From contig CM073330.1 of the NCBI GenBank assembly GCA_037043015.1, positions 3,559,263 to 3,623,262 on the forward strand: a stretch of DNA of 64,000 nucleotides, read 5' to 3'. Below the pieces are notes generated by a model. The model saw only the letters and a program-made list of their open reading frames with translations. It made no database searches and was not told the origin of the DNA. Within the stretch, counting starts at the first letter, position 1. Every line of letters begins with the position of its first letter. Shown here piece after piece: positions 12,440 to 28,203 of the stretch. The stretch is from Bryum argenteum. Lineage: Eukaryota; Streptophyta; Bryopsida; Bryales; Bryaceae. A program made the translations under genes and the position numbers.

Positions 12440-13912
12440 GCATTTGTAAATTGAAAGACTACAGAATTGTTTTGAAAATGTGTGACGCAGTTAAAGACCT
12501 AGAAGAACAAATGGAAGATACAAGAGATTTATTCGAAACCGCATCTACTGTTACAGATTTGCGAAAACGGCTGAAAGGGCAAATAAAGTGCACGGACAAG
12601 AGAGCTGTGCGGTCAAGATTGAGAGGGTTATCTCATCTCTTCCTTGTTGACTGCCACAAACGATGTGAATAACAGAAGAAATTCAAATCTATGACTAAAA
12701 TTTTCAAGAATATGATGAGTGCGTTTCCTGCAGGTGATTAGGTCTGAAGTGACGTTTGGTCATCTATTAGGGTTAAACAGAGTAATCGCAGAAGCAAGTA
12801 CCGCAAGATAGCAAAAAAAGGTGAGCGAATATCACACGATTGCAGCAAGCGATGTTGGAATGAGTTGGTGCGAGAGGTTGCAGTGCATCGTGCGAATCCA
12901 AATTGAAATCGCGCGCAACGCGTTGCTGCTTCTATAATATATACGCACGCGTAACAACCTTCTTGAAAGTGGAGAGATCGATAGTTTCAAATCCGATTTT
13001 GTAAATTAATGTTTAAATTAATAGTTTGCGAATCCACTGAAGCGTGTCCCGAGGAAGCTGCTCGTTGAAAAAAAAATGGATAGAGTTATTCAGCTCACAT
13101 TCCTTCACATGCAGCACTGGAAAAAGTGGAGAGAATTGAAAGATGATGTCTCGACAGAGGAAGTTGGTTTGGGTAGCTTTCACGAATTTACCTGGCCTGA
13201 ACCACGCACAAAATTGGTAGCACATTTTGTTGAAGGTTTCACTACATCAAAAGAGACTAGACCAATACTGGAGATGACCGTAAGATTGCAATAAGAGTTA
13301 TAGTTCAAGGAAAATCAGTACAGTTTACTGCCTGAACGATTCAACAGGCCTTGGTTATTGAAGACAACACGGTACTAAAGAGGGGCAAGAAAGACTTTGA
13401 TCCAAGGTATATGGAGGTGTTTGGAGTGAAGCCTACTGATTTTAGCTCTGATGGAGATAAAATTAATGCATTCACAAATGTATATCAAGATAGAATCTGG
13501 ATCCTACTAGATATCATGTATTTGGTAGTAATATCGGAGTATGTTAGCGAATTATTGCTCCAGTATATGTTCCAAGAGATCGAGCAAGGGGATGTGAACT
13601 GGACCCACTTCTGTTGTCTAGTTTAAGGCAGGTTCTTATTCAGGTTCATGTAAGCAATACGAGGAAAATCAAAGGGGCTGAGTTGATAGATGCCCTATTA
13701 AGGTCATGGTTTCCAGATGATGAAAAGTATGTGAAACCAGACTCATTTGCTCAGGAAGAAAGTTCAAAGGATACTAGAAACGGCAATGAGAGATCGCCAG
13801 ATAAGTCACTAACGCAATCAAAAGCAGATCCACTATTACATGCATTCAGTGGAGAACAATAACTTTCGAAAAAGATTAAATTAAAAGATAGATCGAAGGA
13901 GAAGAAACAGAA
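12440..13912 (+). pseudogene. unrecognised gene remnant
   Basis: Three plus-strand stretches look coding but do not join into one frame. 12451-12672 is charged and helix-prone (KDLEEQMEDTRDLFETAS). 13076-13294 contains WKKWRELKDDVSTEE. 13351-13862 contains DFDPRYMEVFGVKPTDFSSD, then after a frame change near 13580-13610 KGAELIDALLRSWFPDDEKY. I do not recognise the family. The frame change and lack of clear splice signals suggest a decayed gene or transposon ORF. It lies between the retrotransposon and AT-rich sequence. Confidence 0.35.
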
Positions 13913-14150
13913 GTAGAAAATATATGTGTTCTTAGTTTTGAATTGTCAATGTTACAACTTCTATTTATGTCACCGTGGTTTTCCTGCTTTATTTATTAAA
14001 TTCCGATTCGTTTAGTTTTTCTTGTGATTGCTAGATTGTGTGTTTTGTGGATTTGTGTTATGAGTTGGATTTGTTCTTTTACCCCTTCTCATTCTTATCA
14101 CGATACTAAAGCGTTCTAAAAGTTTATTAAGTTTACCAAAGATACATGAG

Positions 14151-14658
14151 CACTACAATGCAATATTATCAAAAAAGTAATTCAGTGACAATCTCATTGA
14201 AAAACTATTTGCAATATGTACCACAAAAGCATGCAATATAAATCATTTTAAACAAACTCACTAATATATAATGCGTTTCTAATCATCTTAAAGGTGTTTT
14301 AAAATTTTAATATTGTGAAATAGAATTATTTGTCAACAATTATGTTCTAGCACTAAACCATTTGCAAACGCTACAAAATTGTAACAAAGTTGCAAAACGA
14401 TATTTTGTTAATGCTATGATCTGATTGCACATGTATATCAAATGCCTATCAAAAACGTTTTAAAAACGTCATACATATATTTTTGTCAAATTATATGACG
14501 TTTTTTTCTAGACAAATGAATGACATTTTTGTTTCATCCTAAAAACGCTAATGTGACTCAAATAAAACGTTTTCTACTTGAAGAGATTTTCTTAATCGTT
14601 TTTGAAACGTCATAAATACGACACAAATATATTTATATATTGGCAACGTGTAGTAGTG
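14151..14658. mobile_element. possible CACTA-type non-autonomous element
   Basis: The left end reads CACTACAATGC and the right end GTAGTAGTG, the reverse of CACTACTAC. Between them the word AAAACGT or ACGTTTT and variants recur in both orientations (14470-14610), as in sub-terminal repeats of CACTA elements. The inverted match is short and I see no matching 3-bp target duplication, so this is tentative. Confidence 0.3.
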
Positions 14659-16168
14659 TAAGTCAGACAAGAATTTTAAGTACGGCCAAGGTATGATCTA
14701 TTCAAACTTCTCTTCTTTATGTAAAGCGCGATATCCTCTTCATGCATGTCAACGTTCACTCGCACCCTCTTCCATGGATATGTGTGTCTTTCTTTGGAGG
14801 AGTTGATATCCTACAGTTATAAACTGAAAATTCTAATTATATCAATAAAAATCTACGAAACAAAGTCGTATATATTAGATGGTGACACCTACGTGTCGAA
14901 TCAAATCATTTTATACACAAGCATTTTACAAATAACATAAACAAAAAAAACAAAAAAAAAAAAACTCAAAGTATCTCAAAAGTGAACATTTCGGAAAACA
15001 CTTTCCACCAACCGAGTTCTTCAAGCCTAACTTTTATTGGTATGACACGTTTATGTCAATAAGAAACATTGTGACGAATGCAGTGTACAACAAAAAAATA
15101 CGTGCAAATACAAAAAGGTTCTTACATACCAAAGAACTTCTGCATTTACTTAACCGCCCCCTTCATCCTCCCTCCAACTCTAATTCTAATTCTATTGCCG
15201 ACACACTTTATTAAACTTATTGCTTAAGTACACCCAGACGTGTGGTATGTTCTCCTCCAAGCTGAATGTGTCATTTACTTTTACGAAGCCCATTATTAAG
15301 TAGATCAATGTTAGACGTTAATTTTATGCTAAATAGTCTTTTTTATTTGAGTTTATTCTTTTTTCTATGAATAAAAAAGACTTTGTTTATACATAAACTT
15401 GTATATGTTTTTCATATCATTTTTATTTAACGAATAAAATAAAAGTAGAATAAAAGTCATGTTTGCAATGCACAATCTCTCAGATGAAAATGTCGAAATC
15501 TCAATAAAATTGGTGGAGATAGGTAAGTGGATAAGTATGGGAGGATATTTGCCCTTTTTGAGACTAGTAGACCAGATGACTTCTATATACAAAGCATCCC
15601 TTAGTCCTATATAAAACTCTTACTCAGCCTAGCATTCCTAGCAGTTTGCTTCTCTGACACATAGAAAATCACCCTAAAATCAATGTTTCACTTTTTCATA
15701 AATCAAACACAAGTCTTGGCAAGATTGCCTACAACTTCGTCATATAATGATTTCTTCTATGAGGTTGTCAATTTTGTACACAGAGTTTGCAAACTTTCTT
15801 TGACGATACGTTGTATCGTCATGGTCCCACGAATTTAAAAGACTAGATTAACCCGAGGGGCTTGTTTCTCAACTATAGGACCTAACAATTAATATTCTTT
15901 GAGTAGGCTCATTGTAGTCGCGAGTTTGACCTCCTCCTATTGCAATCACCTGATTGTTCAAATGATTTGTAGCCACTCTCAAATCAAGAAAGCAAGGCAT
16001 TTGGAGGCTTCAAGCCCTTTCTCGATTGCTAACAAAACACAAAAAAACTTATAGAGCTTTTGGTTGCCTTTGCCTATGTCTATTATTTCAAACCGCTTTT
16101 GAGTAGCCCAAACGGAAGATTCTTTTCATTTATTTCTTCAAGCTACCCCTGAGCCATCTGGACGACAT
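14659..16168. other. AT-rich intergenic sequence
   Basis: No ORF here resembles a known protein and I see no repeat structure. The short reading frames are of chance length for this composition. Confidence 0.5.
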
Positions 16169-16422
16169 CGAACCTTTAAAAATCGAATGAAGCCGATGTA
16201 TTTTTTTGGGATTCCCGCACATGAAAAAGCTAACTTTTGACCATTATAATCTCACAAATGAAAAAGAGTTAATGGTTCAAATTTTACAGTTAAATACAAA
16301 GGCAAGTTAACTTTTAAGATTCCATATTTAGATTTCTAATTGGATTAAAGTTTATTTGGTATTTAGAACTTCATTTTCTGTAGTTTAAATATTTTTTTGC
16401 ATCAAGGATCTTTAGGGGTTAA
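16169..16422. mobile_element. MITE of the TTAA family
   Basis: The right end is GGATCTTTAGGGG followed by TTAA (16406-16422). The left end is worn (CCTTTAAAAATCG). Its interior matches the reverse complement of the 43719-43973 copy, including ATTATAATCTCACAAAT and AAGTTAACTTT. The two copies are nearly equal in length (about 255 bp), which supports the boundaries. Confidence 0.65.
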
Positions 16423-16842
16423 GAGTTAACATTCCCACGAAAAACAAGTGGTCGTCTCCTTAGAAATCAATAATAAATTCCAAGAATATTTCAACGTGGC
16501 TTCACCTCCCTTGAAGCGAGGAACGAACGAAAACTGCGATATGGATGAACGACCGAAACCCAACAGTCGTGGCCAAGCACAAATAAGGAACGTGGAAGTG
16601 GACAACGAGAAAAGGCATCGTCGTCGTCGTCGTCGTCATGGAGCCAGCGAGCGGGGTGGAGCGTGATCGAGTTTCCTTCGTCGATAGCCATAGCTGTCCA
16701 GAGAGCGATGGCGACAACAACGCAAATGAACGTTGTTGTGGCATCGTTCTGGAAGCTCGGTCGTCATTCCGACCTTCGCGAGTCACTTAGAAGTGGAGTG
16801 AAATCACTCGATCCGTGCAATTTAGTGTCGGTTTGCTCTTTC

Positions 16843-16850
16843 TAGGGTTT
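16843..16850 (+). promoter_or_regulatory. telo-box-like site upstream of CWF19L2
   Basis: TAGGGTTT, the reverse of the plant telo-box AAACCCTA, lies about 105 bases before the proposed start codon. Such boxes are common near starts of plant genes for growth and RNA metabolism. The surrounding 16423-16954 is richer in GC and includes a short TCG run at about 16618-16637. Confidence 0.35.
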
Positions 16851-16954
16851 GCTCCGCGACCGAGGTTTAGGTTCCAAAAGTTTTCACGATTCGGAGGAGA
16901 GGACAAGCTCTGTGTTTTTCCTGCGGCTGTTGTTAGCGGGCTTGGCACAACACG

Positions 16955-19900
16955 ATGGACTTGGATCAGTGGCTAGAAAAAGTGAAGGTAGAAAAAGTGA
17001 AGGGCGGCAACTACCTTCTGCAAGATGAGCTCAAGCAACTCTGTGAATATGTAAGTACATGATTCTGGTGATGACGAGAACATTCTGCAGTTGTAGATCT
17101 TGTAAGGTGAAGTGGCGACGCTCTCGTGCTGGTCGGGCTGTCGATGGAGTTGCCAACGTTGCAGGCCTTAGGGTTTAGTTGTTAGGGACGCATTTGAGAG
17201 AGGGGAAGCTAACTTAAGCAATTCAAATTTTGCCTTCCGTTGAGAGGAGTGTACCTTAAGATGCCGGAAATTGTCGGTGAGGTCGATAGAATATGGATTT
17301 CAGGAAAAAAAAACGGCAGCTAGTTTTATACTCTCGATGTTGAGTTCAAGTTAATCTATGTCCTTATGTGTAATGTAACTGTCTTTCTGACGGCAAACTA
17401 TCATCGCGTCACCGCTTTTTACTCAGAACGTTGAAATCTATGGAGATTGTGTTTTAGAGTATCATGATTTCGTGAGATTCTGAATATCTGGCTCCAAAAA
17501 TTTTCAGGATCTCAATTCACGTGATTGGGATGAGCCTGATAATCCCAATCAAAATCATGTGTAATAATAATCATCCCTAACGTACAAATGGTCACCGAAT
17601 AGCGATATAATCAGTTGAAAACCGAATCAAAAACACGTCGCTCTCCCTCGATAACCTTGACTCTCAGGACAAAAAGCGGTGACAAGATTCAATATCATAT
17701 CCCTCAATCAGCTTCCGTTCTCACCTAGAAAAATCTAAAGCAGAACACAATGATCTAATCTGCATGATCTGGTTGTGCAGGAACATGAGGAGGAACGCAA
17801 GAAGGAGAAGTCGTCGAAGAAACGGAAGCATGGTTTGAAGGACGATAAGCGCGAACATAAAGAACGCAAAAAGGAGAAGTCTTCGAAGCATCGGAAGCAT
17901 AGTTCTAAGGAAGACAAACGCGAACATAAAGGAAAGTCAAAGCATGAGAAACGGAAGCGCAAGGAGTATAGCAGTGACAGTAGCGATGTGTCATCTGACG
18001 ACTCAGGTACACTTTTCAAACCTTCGATTCATTGACATCTCATAACTCTGGTATCACGACACGTTTCTAGAACTGACTCGTTTTATTGCAGGGGATGATC
18101 TCTCAAGCAGGAAAGCAGCAAGCCGTGAAATGCAAGAGACCAAGAGAAAAGAAGCAGGTCTAGAATGGATGAACCTTGCACCAGAACGACCACCTGCTCC
18201 CAAAGTAGACGAGGCGCTTTGTCTCGAACCAGAGGTAAGCATCTCAGCAATCACTTGAACATTCATTGTGATAGCAAAACTTGTTCCTGTCTGAGATAAA
18301 AGTCAAAGTATCAACACAAACAAATGAGGTCTGCTACATCAACATCAGGCTCAGTACACGAGATTCGGACCTTTTGAGATGTGGTTTCGATGTTCGTCCT
18401 GTTCAGAAACCAGTGAGCACTATCAAAGAACTGAATCCCTACTGGAAAAACGATGGTCACGGACTGCCAACGGAAGAAGAAAAGGGTGGCTTGCGAGGAA
18501 ATTCAGGGAAGTTACCGCCACCTCCAGGAGTTGGTGATGGAGGTGCAAGTTGGCGAATGAAAGCATTGAAAAGAGCACAAGAGGCAGCTGCACGAGAAGG
18601 AAGACAACTAGATGAGGTTTGTATTTTACCTTTTCTCGTCCTCTTCCTCATCAGCACCATAGTGTACTAACATAGTATTTTTCAGGTTGTGGAGGAGCGA
18701 TGGGGATCATTAGCCTCATTAACCAACAGCGTTTCAGTTCAAAGAGCAGCACATGCAAATGCCCATTTACACGCGAAACGAGACAGAACTAAAACAAATG
18801 AGCCTCCTCCTCAGAAAGCTCCTATCGAAGGAGAGGATGCTGATGACAGGAGGATAAGGACAGGGAGCAGAGATTATCTGAAAGATGTGAAAGCCAAAGA
18901 CAATCGCATGAGAGAGCCTCAAGTGGACCGGAAACTCTCATGGAGAAATCGAGGTAGCATTAGGCCTGAAGACGCTGCTGTTCTAGCAGCCGCCGCTCAA
19001 ACTTACAACAAGTTTAGCAACGATGGAACCTTTTTGAAGAATGCAGGCTCTTCTGTACCTCGAGAGGAATCCAATGCTCGTGTCTCTACTGTGACGAGCA
19101 CCACCACTACTACTTCAACTAGAGTAGAGACTATCACCAGGACCGTAAAAGAGGTCGAAAGCACTGCCACTGTTTCAAGAGTGGAAGCTCACAGGGTGAG
19201 AAATGAAACTCCCACACAAGCTCCGAAGTCTGAGCCTGTCGCAAGAGTGGACGCTCAGAGTGCGGCTGCCAAGAATGACATGGAACCACCTTCTACGAAA
19301 GTGGTTAATGTTGAGCGAAAGAGTGAAGGTAGTGGTGTGCAGGTGCAAAACTTGAGTAGCAATCAAATTGCTGCCAAAGTCATGCAATTACGACTACGGG
19401 GAAAACATAAAGAAGCAGACGAGCTTCAGGTACGAGAATGAATCCTCTCCAGTCATTAGTTGAAATCGATATAGTTCAAAACACTTGTTCATAACCTATG
19501 GGCCAAAGAATGCTGTGGATAAAGAGAGATTCAATATGGAGATCTATGTTAGAATTATAGATGAAGACCTCGTTTATGTTCCTCATAATCACATTATTAT
19601 GATTCAGATTTTTACCTTTCGAAAGGTTTCAGTTGACGACGAAAGTACTCTGGGTCAAAAGAAAGTCAATATGGGGATTTCTATTAGAATCATAGATTGG
19701 AGCTTTCTTTATGTTTCTCTTAATCACATGTTTATTATTCAGATTTTTACTTCTCTTCTTGTAGGTTTCATATCAAGACGAAAGCTCTTGAAGTTGTTCT
19801 TTTTAGCATGTATCTGTCTCCACTTGTCCTGATTAGTCATGTTTGATTTGAGTTTCTTATGGTCATTGCTCACCCAACTTTGGTGTTCATGTGAATAGAA

Positions 19901-21224
19901 GCAAGGTGAGAATGTAGTAAGGGATCGACCACCACCCGCTCCAGAACATCAACAAGAAAAGAGAGAAGAGAGGCGGCCTTTCTCAAACCCAACATCAGTA
20001 CTAGCAAGACTCGAGGCCTTAGGAAAGAAGACATTAGAGTCCCGAAGAGAAAGTGCAGACACAGCAATGGCAGGAATGATAGGCAAGAACAAGTTATACA
20101 AAGCAGACGACGAGTACGATGACCTAGGTCCTCAAGCAGACAAAAAGAAGAAGCCGAAACCTGGAAAACAGGAGCGTCCGACAGTACAAAGTTACAATCG
20201 CATCCAAACACAGGCAGAGCGGTGTCAACTATGTTTCGACAATCCAAATCGACCCAAGCATTTAACGATGGCTATTGCGAACTACACCTACCTTGCCTTG
20301 CCTCCACGACGACCTCTTGTCGACGGGCATTGCTATATCATCCCCATGTTACATGAAGGCTCAACGCGGAATGTGGATGATGACACTTGGGAGGAGCTAA
20401 GGAATTTCAAGAAGTGCCTGGTGAAAATGTTTTCGGAGCAGAAGAAGGATGCTATCTTTCTGGAGACCGCCATGCACCTTGCGAGACAGAAACGCCATTG
20501 TCTTGTGGAATGTATCCCTATTCCTACTTCGTTCGCCAGAGATGCACCTCTTTACTTCAAAAAGGTCAGCTTCCAACGAATCGTTCTCCAATCGTTTGAA
20601 TTTCAATCGTTTCAAGATGGACATCGTTCTCTCTAAATTCTTGCCCACTTTCTAGATTGCTTAAACTTAGAACGTACGTCCTGTCCAAATAGAGTAGAGT
20701 GGTTGATTTCGGGTCATCTTCCATAAGACAGTTCTAGAACTCGCACTTTTTTATGTAGTTGCTTACAAAATTATAGAATCTTCAGAATTTCTTCTTATCT
20801 AGAATGGAATGAAGCTGATCAACGGATTCTAAGCTTACTATTCTAGTGTACATGTATTAGCATTTCTGACTTCGGAATGATGGGACTTGTACTCCAGGCG
20901 ATAGATGAAGCGGAGAGTGAGTGGTCTCAACATAATGCCAAGAGGCTGATCGACACGAGTACAAGAGGCTTACGTTCATCAGTACCGAAGAATTTCCCCT
21001 ACTTTCATGTGGAGTTCGGAATGAACGGAGGGTATGCTCATGTGATTGACGATGAGAGCAAATTCAAGCCGGATTTTGGCAGGGTGGTCCTGGAAGGGAT
21101 GTTGCAAATTGAAGAAGAGGATTTCCACGCGCAGGCTTTGTCGAGGAAAGATCAAGAGAAGTTGGCTAAAGACTTTGCTAAGATGTGGGAGCCTCATGAC
21201 TGGACCAAAATGCTGGATCAGTGA
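16955..21224 (+). CDS. CWF19L2: CWF19-like protein 2, spliceosome-associated, with PP6-like first exon
   Basis: Seven exons read by eye: 16955-17050, 17781-18006, 18092-18234, 18407-18616, 18686-19429, 19899-20564 and 20898-21224. They join in frame to about 803 residues. Exon 2 is a Lys/Arg/Ser-rich stretch. Exon 3 holds EMQETKRKEAGLEWMNLAP, and exon 4 ELNPYWKNDGHGLP and a PPPPG patch, both typical of this family. The two Cwf19-like C-terminal domains follow. The first (about residues 567-695) has CQLCFDNP and the HIT-like GHCYIIPMLHEGSTR. The second (from about 696) has YFHVEFGMNGGYAHVIDD and ends KMWEPHDWTKMLDQ. The family acts in late spliceosome and intron lariat steps (known for relatives). 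Exon 1 matches the start of plant PP6 phosphatases (MDLDQW, ELKQLCEY) and supplies the only in-frame ATG I see for exon 2. If that exon is not used, the true start is undetermined. Confidence 0.9.
19520..19800. repeat. CWF19L2: diverged tandem duplication in CWF19L2 intron 5
   Basis: Two units of about 137 bp. Each contains TCAATATGG(A/G)GAT, a TAGAAT(T/C)ATAGAT block and ATTCAGATTTTTAC. It lies wholly within intron 5 (19430-19898) and does not alter the coding sequence. Confidence 0.7.
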
Positions 21225-22312
21225 CATCTGCCAGCAACCTTGGATTGGATCTTTCTGTATTTTATGGTGTAGAAATCATAGTGCTTTTTGGATGGTAGAT
21301 TGGTTCTTCGAGAGCAATGAATTCTACTTCAACGGGTTTCATTCTCTTCTTACTTTATGGACCTACTGCTTATCTTTTTTCAAGAGAGCTGGTGAACGTT
21401 TGACATGCCCCAGAAGCAGAATAGCTACTCAAACTGTATATGTTCACCTGCTCGAAAATTCAGCAGGACAAAAGGTGCTACTAGTTGAACTTGTGGGAGG
21501 GACATAAGGATCTTGGATGGTTGATATTCAAGGTACAAGCCGCAAACATTCTAGGTTGTGCCACTTTTAGAAAACCTACAAAAACCTACAAGTCCGATTT
21601 CGAAATCTCATTACAAATTTCAAAGGAGTCTAATTCCGGTCCAATCTCATGCACACAAATTGTCAGCATGGCTGATTCCACTACAGATCCACTACTGTAG
21701 TTTGAGTTTGGCTATTGTACCACTATGGCTTTACTTGTAGCTTTACTCCAACTGTGATGGATTCTAAGCTGTCATTGAGCAGCTTACCTTATTTTTCTGT
21801 CTCATTGAGCATCTTACCTTACCTTTCTGAAGACTCCATATTAAATTTTTTGATTTTTTAATATGCATGGATTGATAAAACGTTTTTAAATCCTCTCAAT
21901 CAAGAACTTATGAAGCGTGTGAGGTAGAGGTTCTATTCGTACATGCAACCCCTTCGTGAGATCATCTCTTAAGAAAACAGAGTAAGACATTCAATTCAGG
22001 CCTCTAGTGAAGCTAATGTGTAGCTCATCTGTGCTGATGTTCGTTGAAACAGCCTGAAAACAATGTGTACTTCACCCAGGTCCAACCGTAAATTCAAAAA
22101 GCACATTGTCATCGAATTTACACCGAGGCCAAGTATTCATAGGGCAAGCTCTAATAGCCCCAAGAAATTTCATCATGTGTAAAGTATGATACCAAGTCAC
22201 CTGAAAACCCCTGAAAATGTTGAATAAATACTGAACTCTGCAGACTCCAAGTAGTAAAAAATGACAGACTCTCCAGGGATGGCGACAAATTCACGAGGAG
22301 TGAATTTGGACC
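21225..22312. other. convergent intergenic region
   Basis: 3' flanks of CWF19L2 (+) and the mannosidase gene (-). Polyadenylation regions for both should lie here. No ORF resembles a protein. A short repeat TCATTGAGCA(G/T)CTTACCTTA occurs twice near 21772 and 21803. Confidence 0.5.
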
Positions 22313-26056
<3,744 letters not shown>

Positions 26057-26518
26057 CGCGCGCTTGGCTCATCAGCCACATCTACTCACGCGATCAATCT
26101 CACATTGATGACCTATCAGAAAAGGATCAATCCATCGTCAATAGCTGCAAAACTGGTAAACCCTAAATTGTCCAATTTAGAATTCATGGACCAAAAAGTC
26201 AAGAAGCAAGCAGCGACTCAATCGGCTTCCACCCCTTGATCAATTGAAGATGCTTAGCAAGCTCAGACGAGATTGTTACACGGTAAAGAAAGCAGATTGT
26301 TATGCAGGTTGGATACTGCAAGTTTTTGAACATGCAGTAATTTCCTTCCGTGAATGATGTAGAGATGGTTACCGGAAGAGAAATTGAAAGGCCATCGATC
26401 GCGAGCATGCTTAGCTTAGATCCTCCATCACCATCGCCGACGATCGTGAATGCAGCCAGAGGATTGTATGTCAACGAACTAGCAAGGACTTGTTTCGTGT
26501 GCCATTCAAACTTAATGG

Positions 26519-27901
26519 TTAACCCCTAAAGGAGAAGCTCTATAGTCCAAGATGGCCATATTTGACATTCGTGAACAAACTCTCTTTTTTATTTGATTTT
26601 GAGATCTCGTCCATAAACTGTCTTATTACTCTACCAAGTGATTTTTATCAGATTTGACCGTATGGATCTTGTGTCATATTCAATCAATGTTTCGGTTTTT
26701 GCAAAAAAAACATATCTTTTGTAAGCAAATCAAAAGTTCCATATGAGATGTTACTAAAGTATGGCATGCACTTTATGATGGCATGATTTGGTCAGGGTTG
26801 TGAACATGAGGTATGTTTTACCATTTCAAACTAAAGTTTTGTCATGATTTTTATTTCATAAGTTTATTCCTGAGATGAATTCTAGCAACTTTTTAGTTGG
26901 GATTTTTTTATAGAAATAATTAACCCCTAAACGCCCGAGCCTATTTTTAGCAGAAAAGCACATTTCCATAAAAATTGTCATAGATGAAAATCAAGAGAAG
27001 CTATTAAGATCTCAACCGTACAAACTTGTAATAGACTTATCGAAGATTATGTGGACCAAAATTTGAGTCATGAGGCCTTATAGATCGGGAGATTGTAACA
27101 TATTAATATCAAAAATAAACTGCAAAATTTCATCATTTTCACTTTGAGGTGGAAATGCTACCAATATACCTATTGCAATGAAAAAATCACCAACTAGAAA
27201 AATGTTCACCTTCATCTTAATGAGTCCTTTACCCAACAAAAATTCATCAAAAAAAATTCTTGGCTCAAATAAAAGTCATGCAATGGTAAAAACTACCAAA
27301 CATTTTACAAAGGGAAAATAGTCCAAAACTAGACCCTTTGCATTCAATTTCATGCCTTATCTTCAAAACATTTTCGATCTTGTTAAGGTTTCTACCACTT
27401 AGACTAGACTCTAATTGGAGGCCATCCCAAAAAATCACGTTGAAATCCAACGGTGGATGAGGGAGATATAGCTCCTCAAATATCATCCATTTTCTCACTT
27501 TTTCTGTTGACAAAACATCATTGCAAATCCAATAGAAAAATCATTTGGATCAAAAAACTTCTCACTACAAAGTTGTTAAGAATCACCTTAAGATCATGAC
27601 CATGAAAAAAAAATCATGAAATTCTATTTTTAGTTTCACATAATTGGCTTGCAATGGTAATACATGCCCCATGCTTGGAAACCCAAAAACAAGAGTTGTT
27701 TTCACTAAAGTGCATTCCATTAATTCATACTTTACTTTATGGGCTTTCAAATTTTACAACACAAACTAGACTTGATTTGGAACCTAATCCAAGTGATTTC
27801 ATCCAAAACAGACCTCGGATGAAGAAGATATGGCTCTTCAAAGTTTCTCGATGTACATCCAAAATGCCGTTTTTCGACATCGTGGGAGTTTAAGGGTTAA
27901 G
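26519..27901. mobile_element. TTAA-family MITE ends, boundaries uncertain
   Basis: Two left-type ends, TTAACCCCTAAAGGAG at 26519 and TTAACCCCTAAACGCCC at 26920, lie in the same orientation. A right-type end GTTTAAGGGTTAA finishes near 27900. One plausible reading is an element at 26920-27900 beside a solo end at 26519. I cannot prove the pairing by eye. Confidence 0.4.
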
Positions 27902-28042
27902 GTATTGGATTTCTTCGGGTGATTTCTATCTCAAACAACAAAAAACACAAGTGGTTCTCGAGGAGTTGTATCTCCTTCAGTGATAGTTGAAATTCAACAT
28001 TTTTTTGTTACTAGGTCTAATTTCAACTTGCATCTTTCTAAC

Positions 28043-28203
28043 GCTTTACATGGGAGAGTCAAGGCGTTCATGAGGCCAATCGAGGGCGAAAATCCTCTCA
28101 ACATAATTGGTCCATTTCATACATTACAAAAGTTAAATCAATCATGTTGAGAGGATCTTTGTCATCTATTGGCCGCATATATGGCTTGACTCCCCATGTA
28201 AAG
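28043..28203. repeat. foldback with arms of about 65 bp
   Basis: The left arm starts CTTTACATGGG and runs through GGCCAATCGAGG to CCTCTCAACAT. The right arm is its imperfect reverse complement, ATGTTGAGAGG to CCCCATGTAAAG. The loop is about 30 bases. By eye arm identity is around 80%. It could be a small MITE or a MIRNA-like precursor. Confidence 0.65.

Noticed and set aside
16955..17780. A complete PP6 phosphatase gene
   Set aside because: Only the first exon is present. The GDxHG, GDxVDRG and GNHE motifs of the phosphatase are absent downstream.
19485..19832. 115-residue frame in CWF19L2 intron 5
   Set aside because: It lies in the tandemly duplicated intron and has no recognisable protein features.
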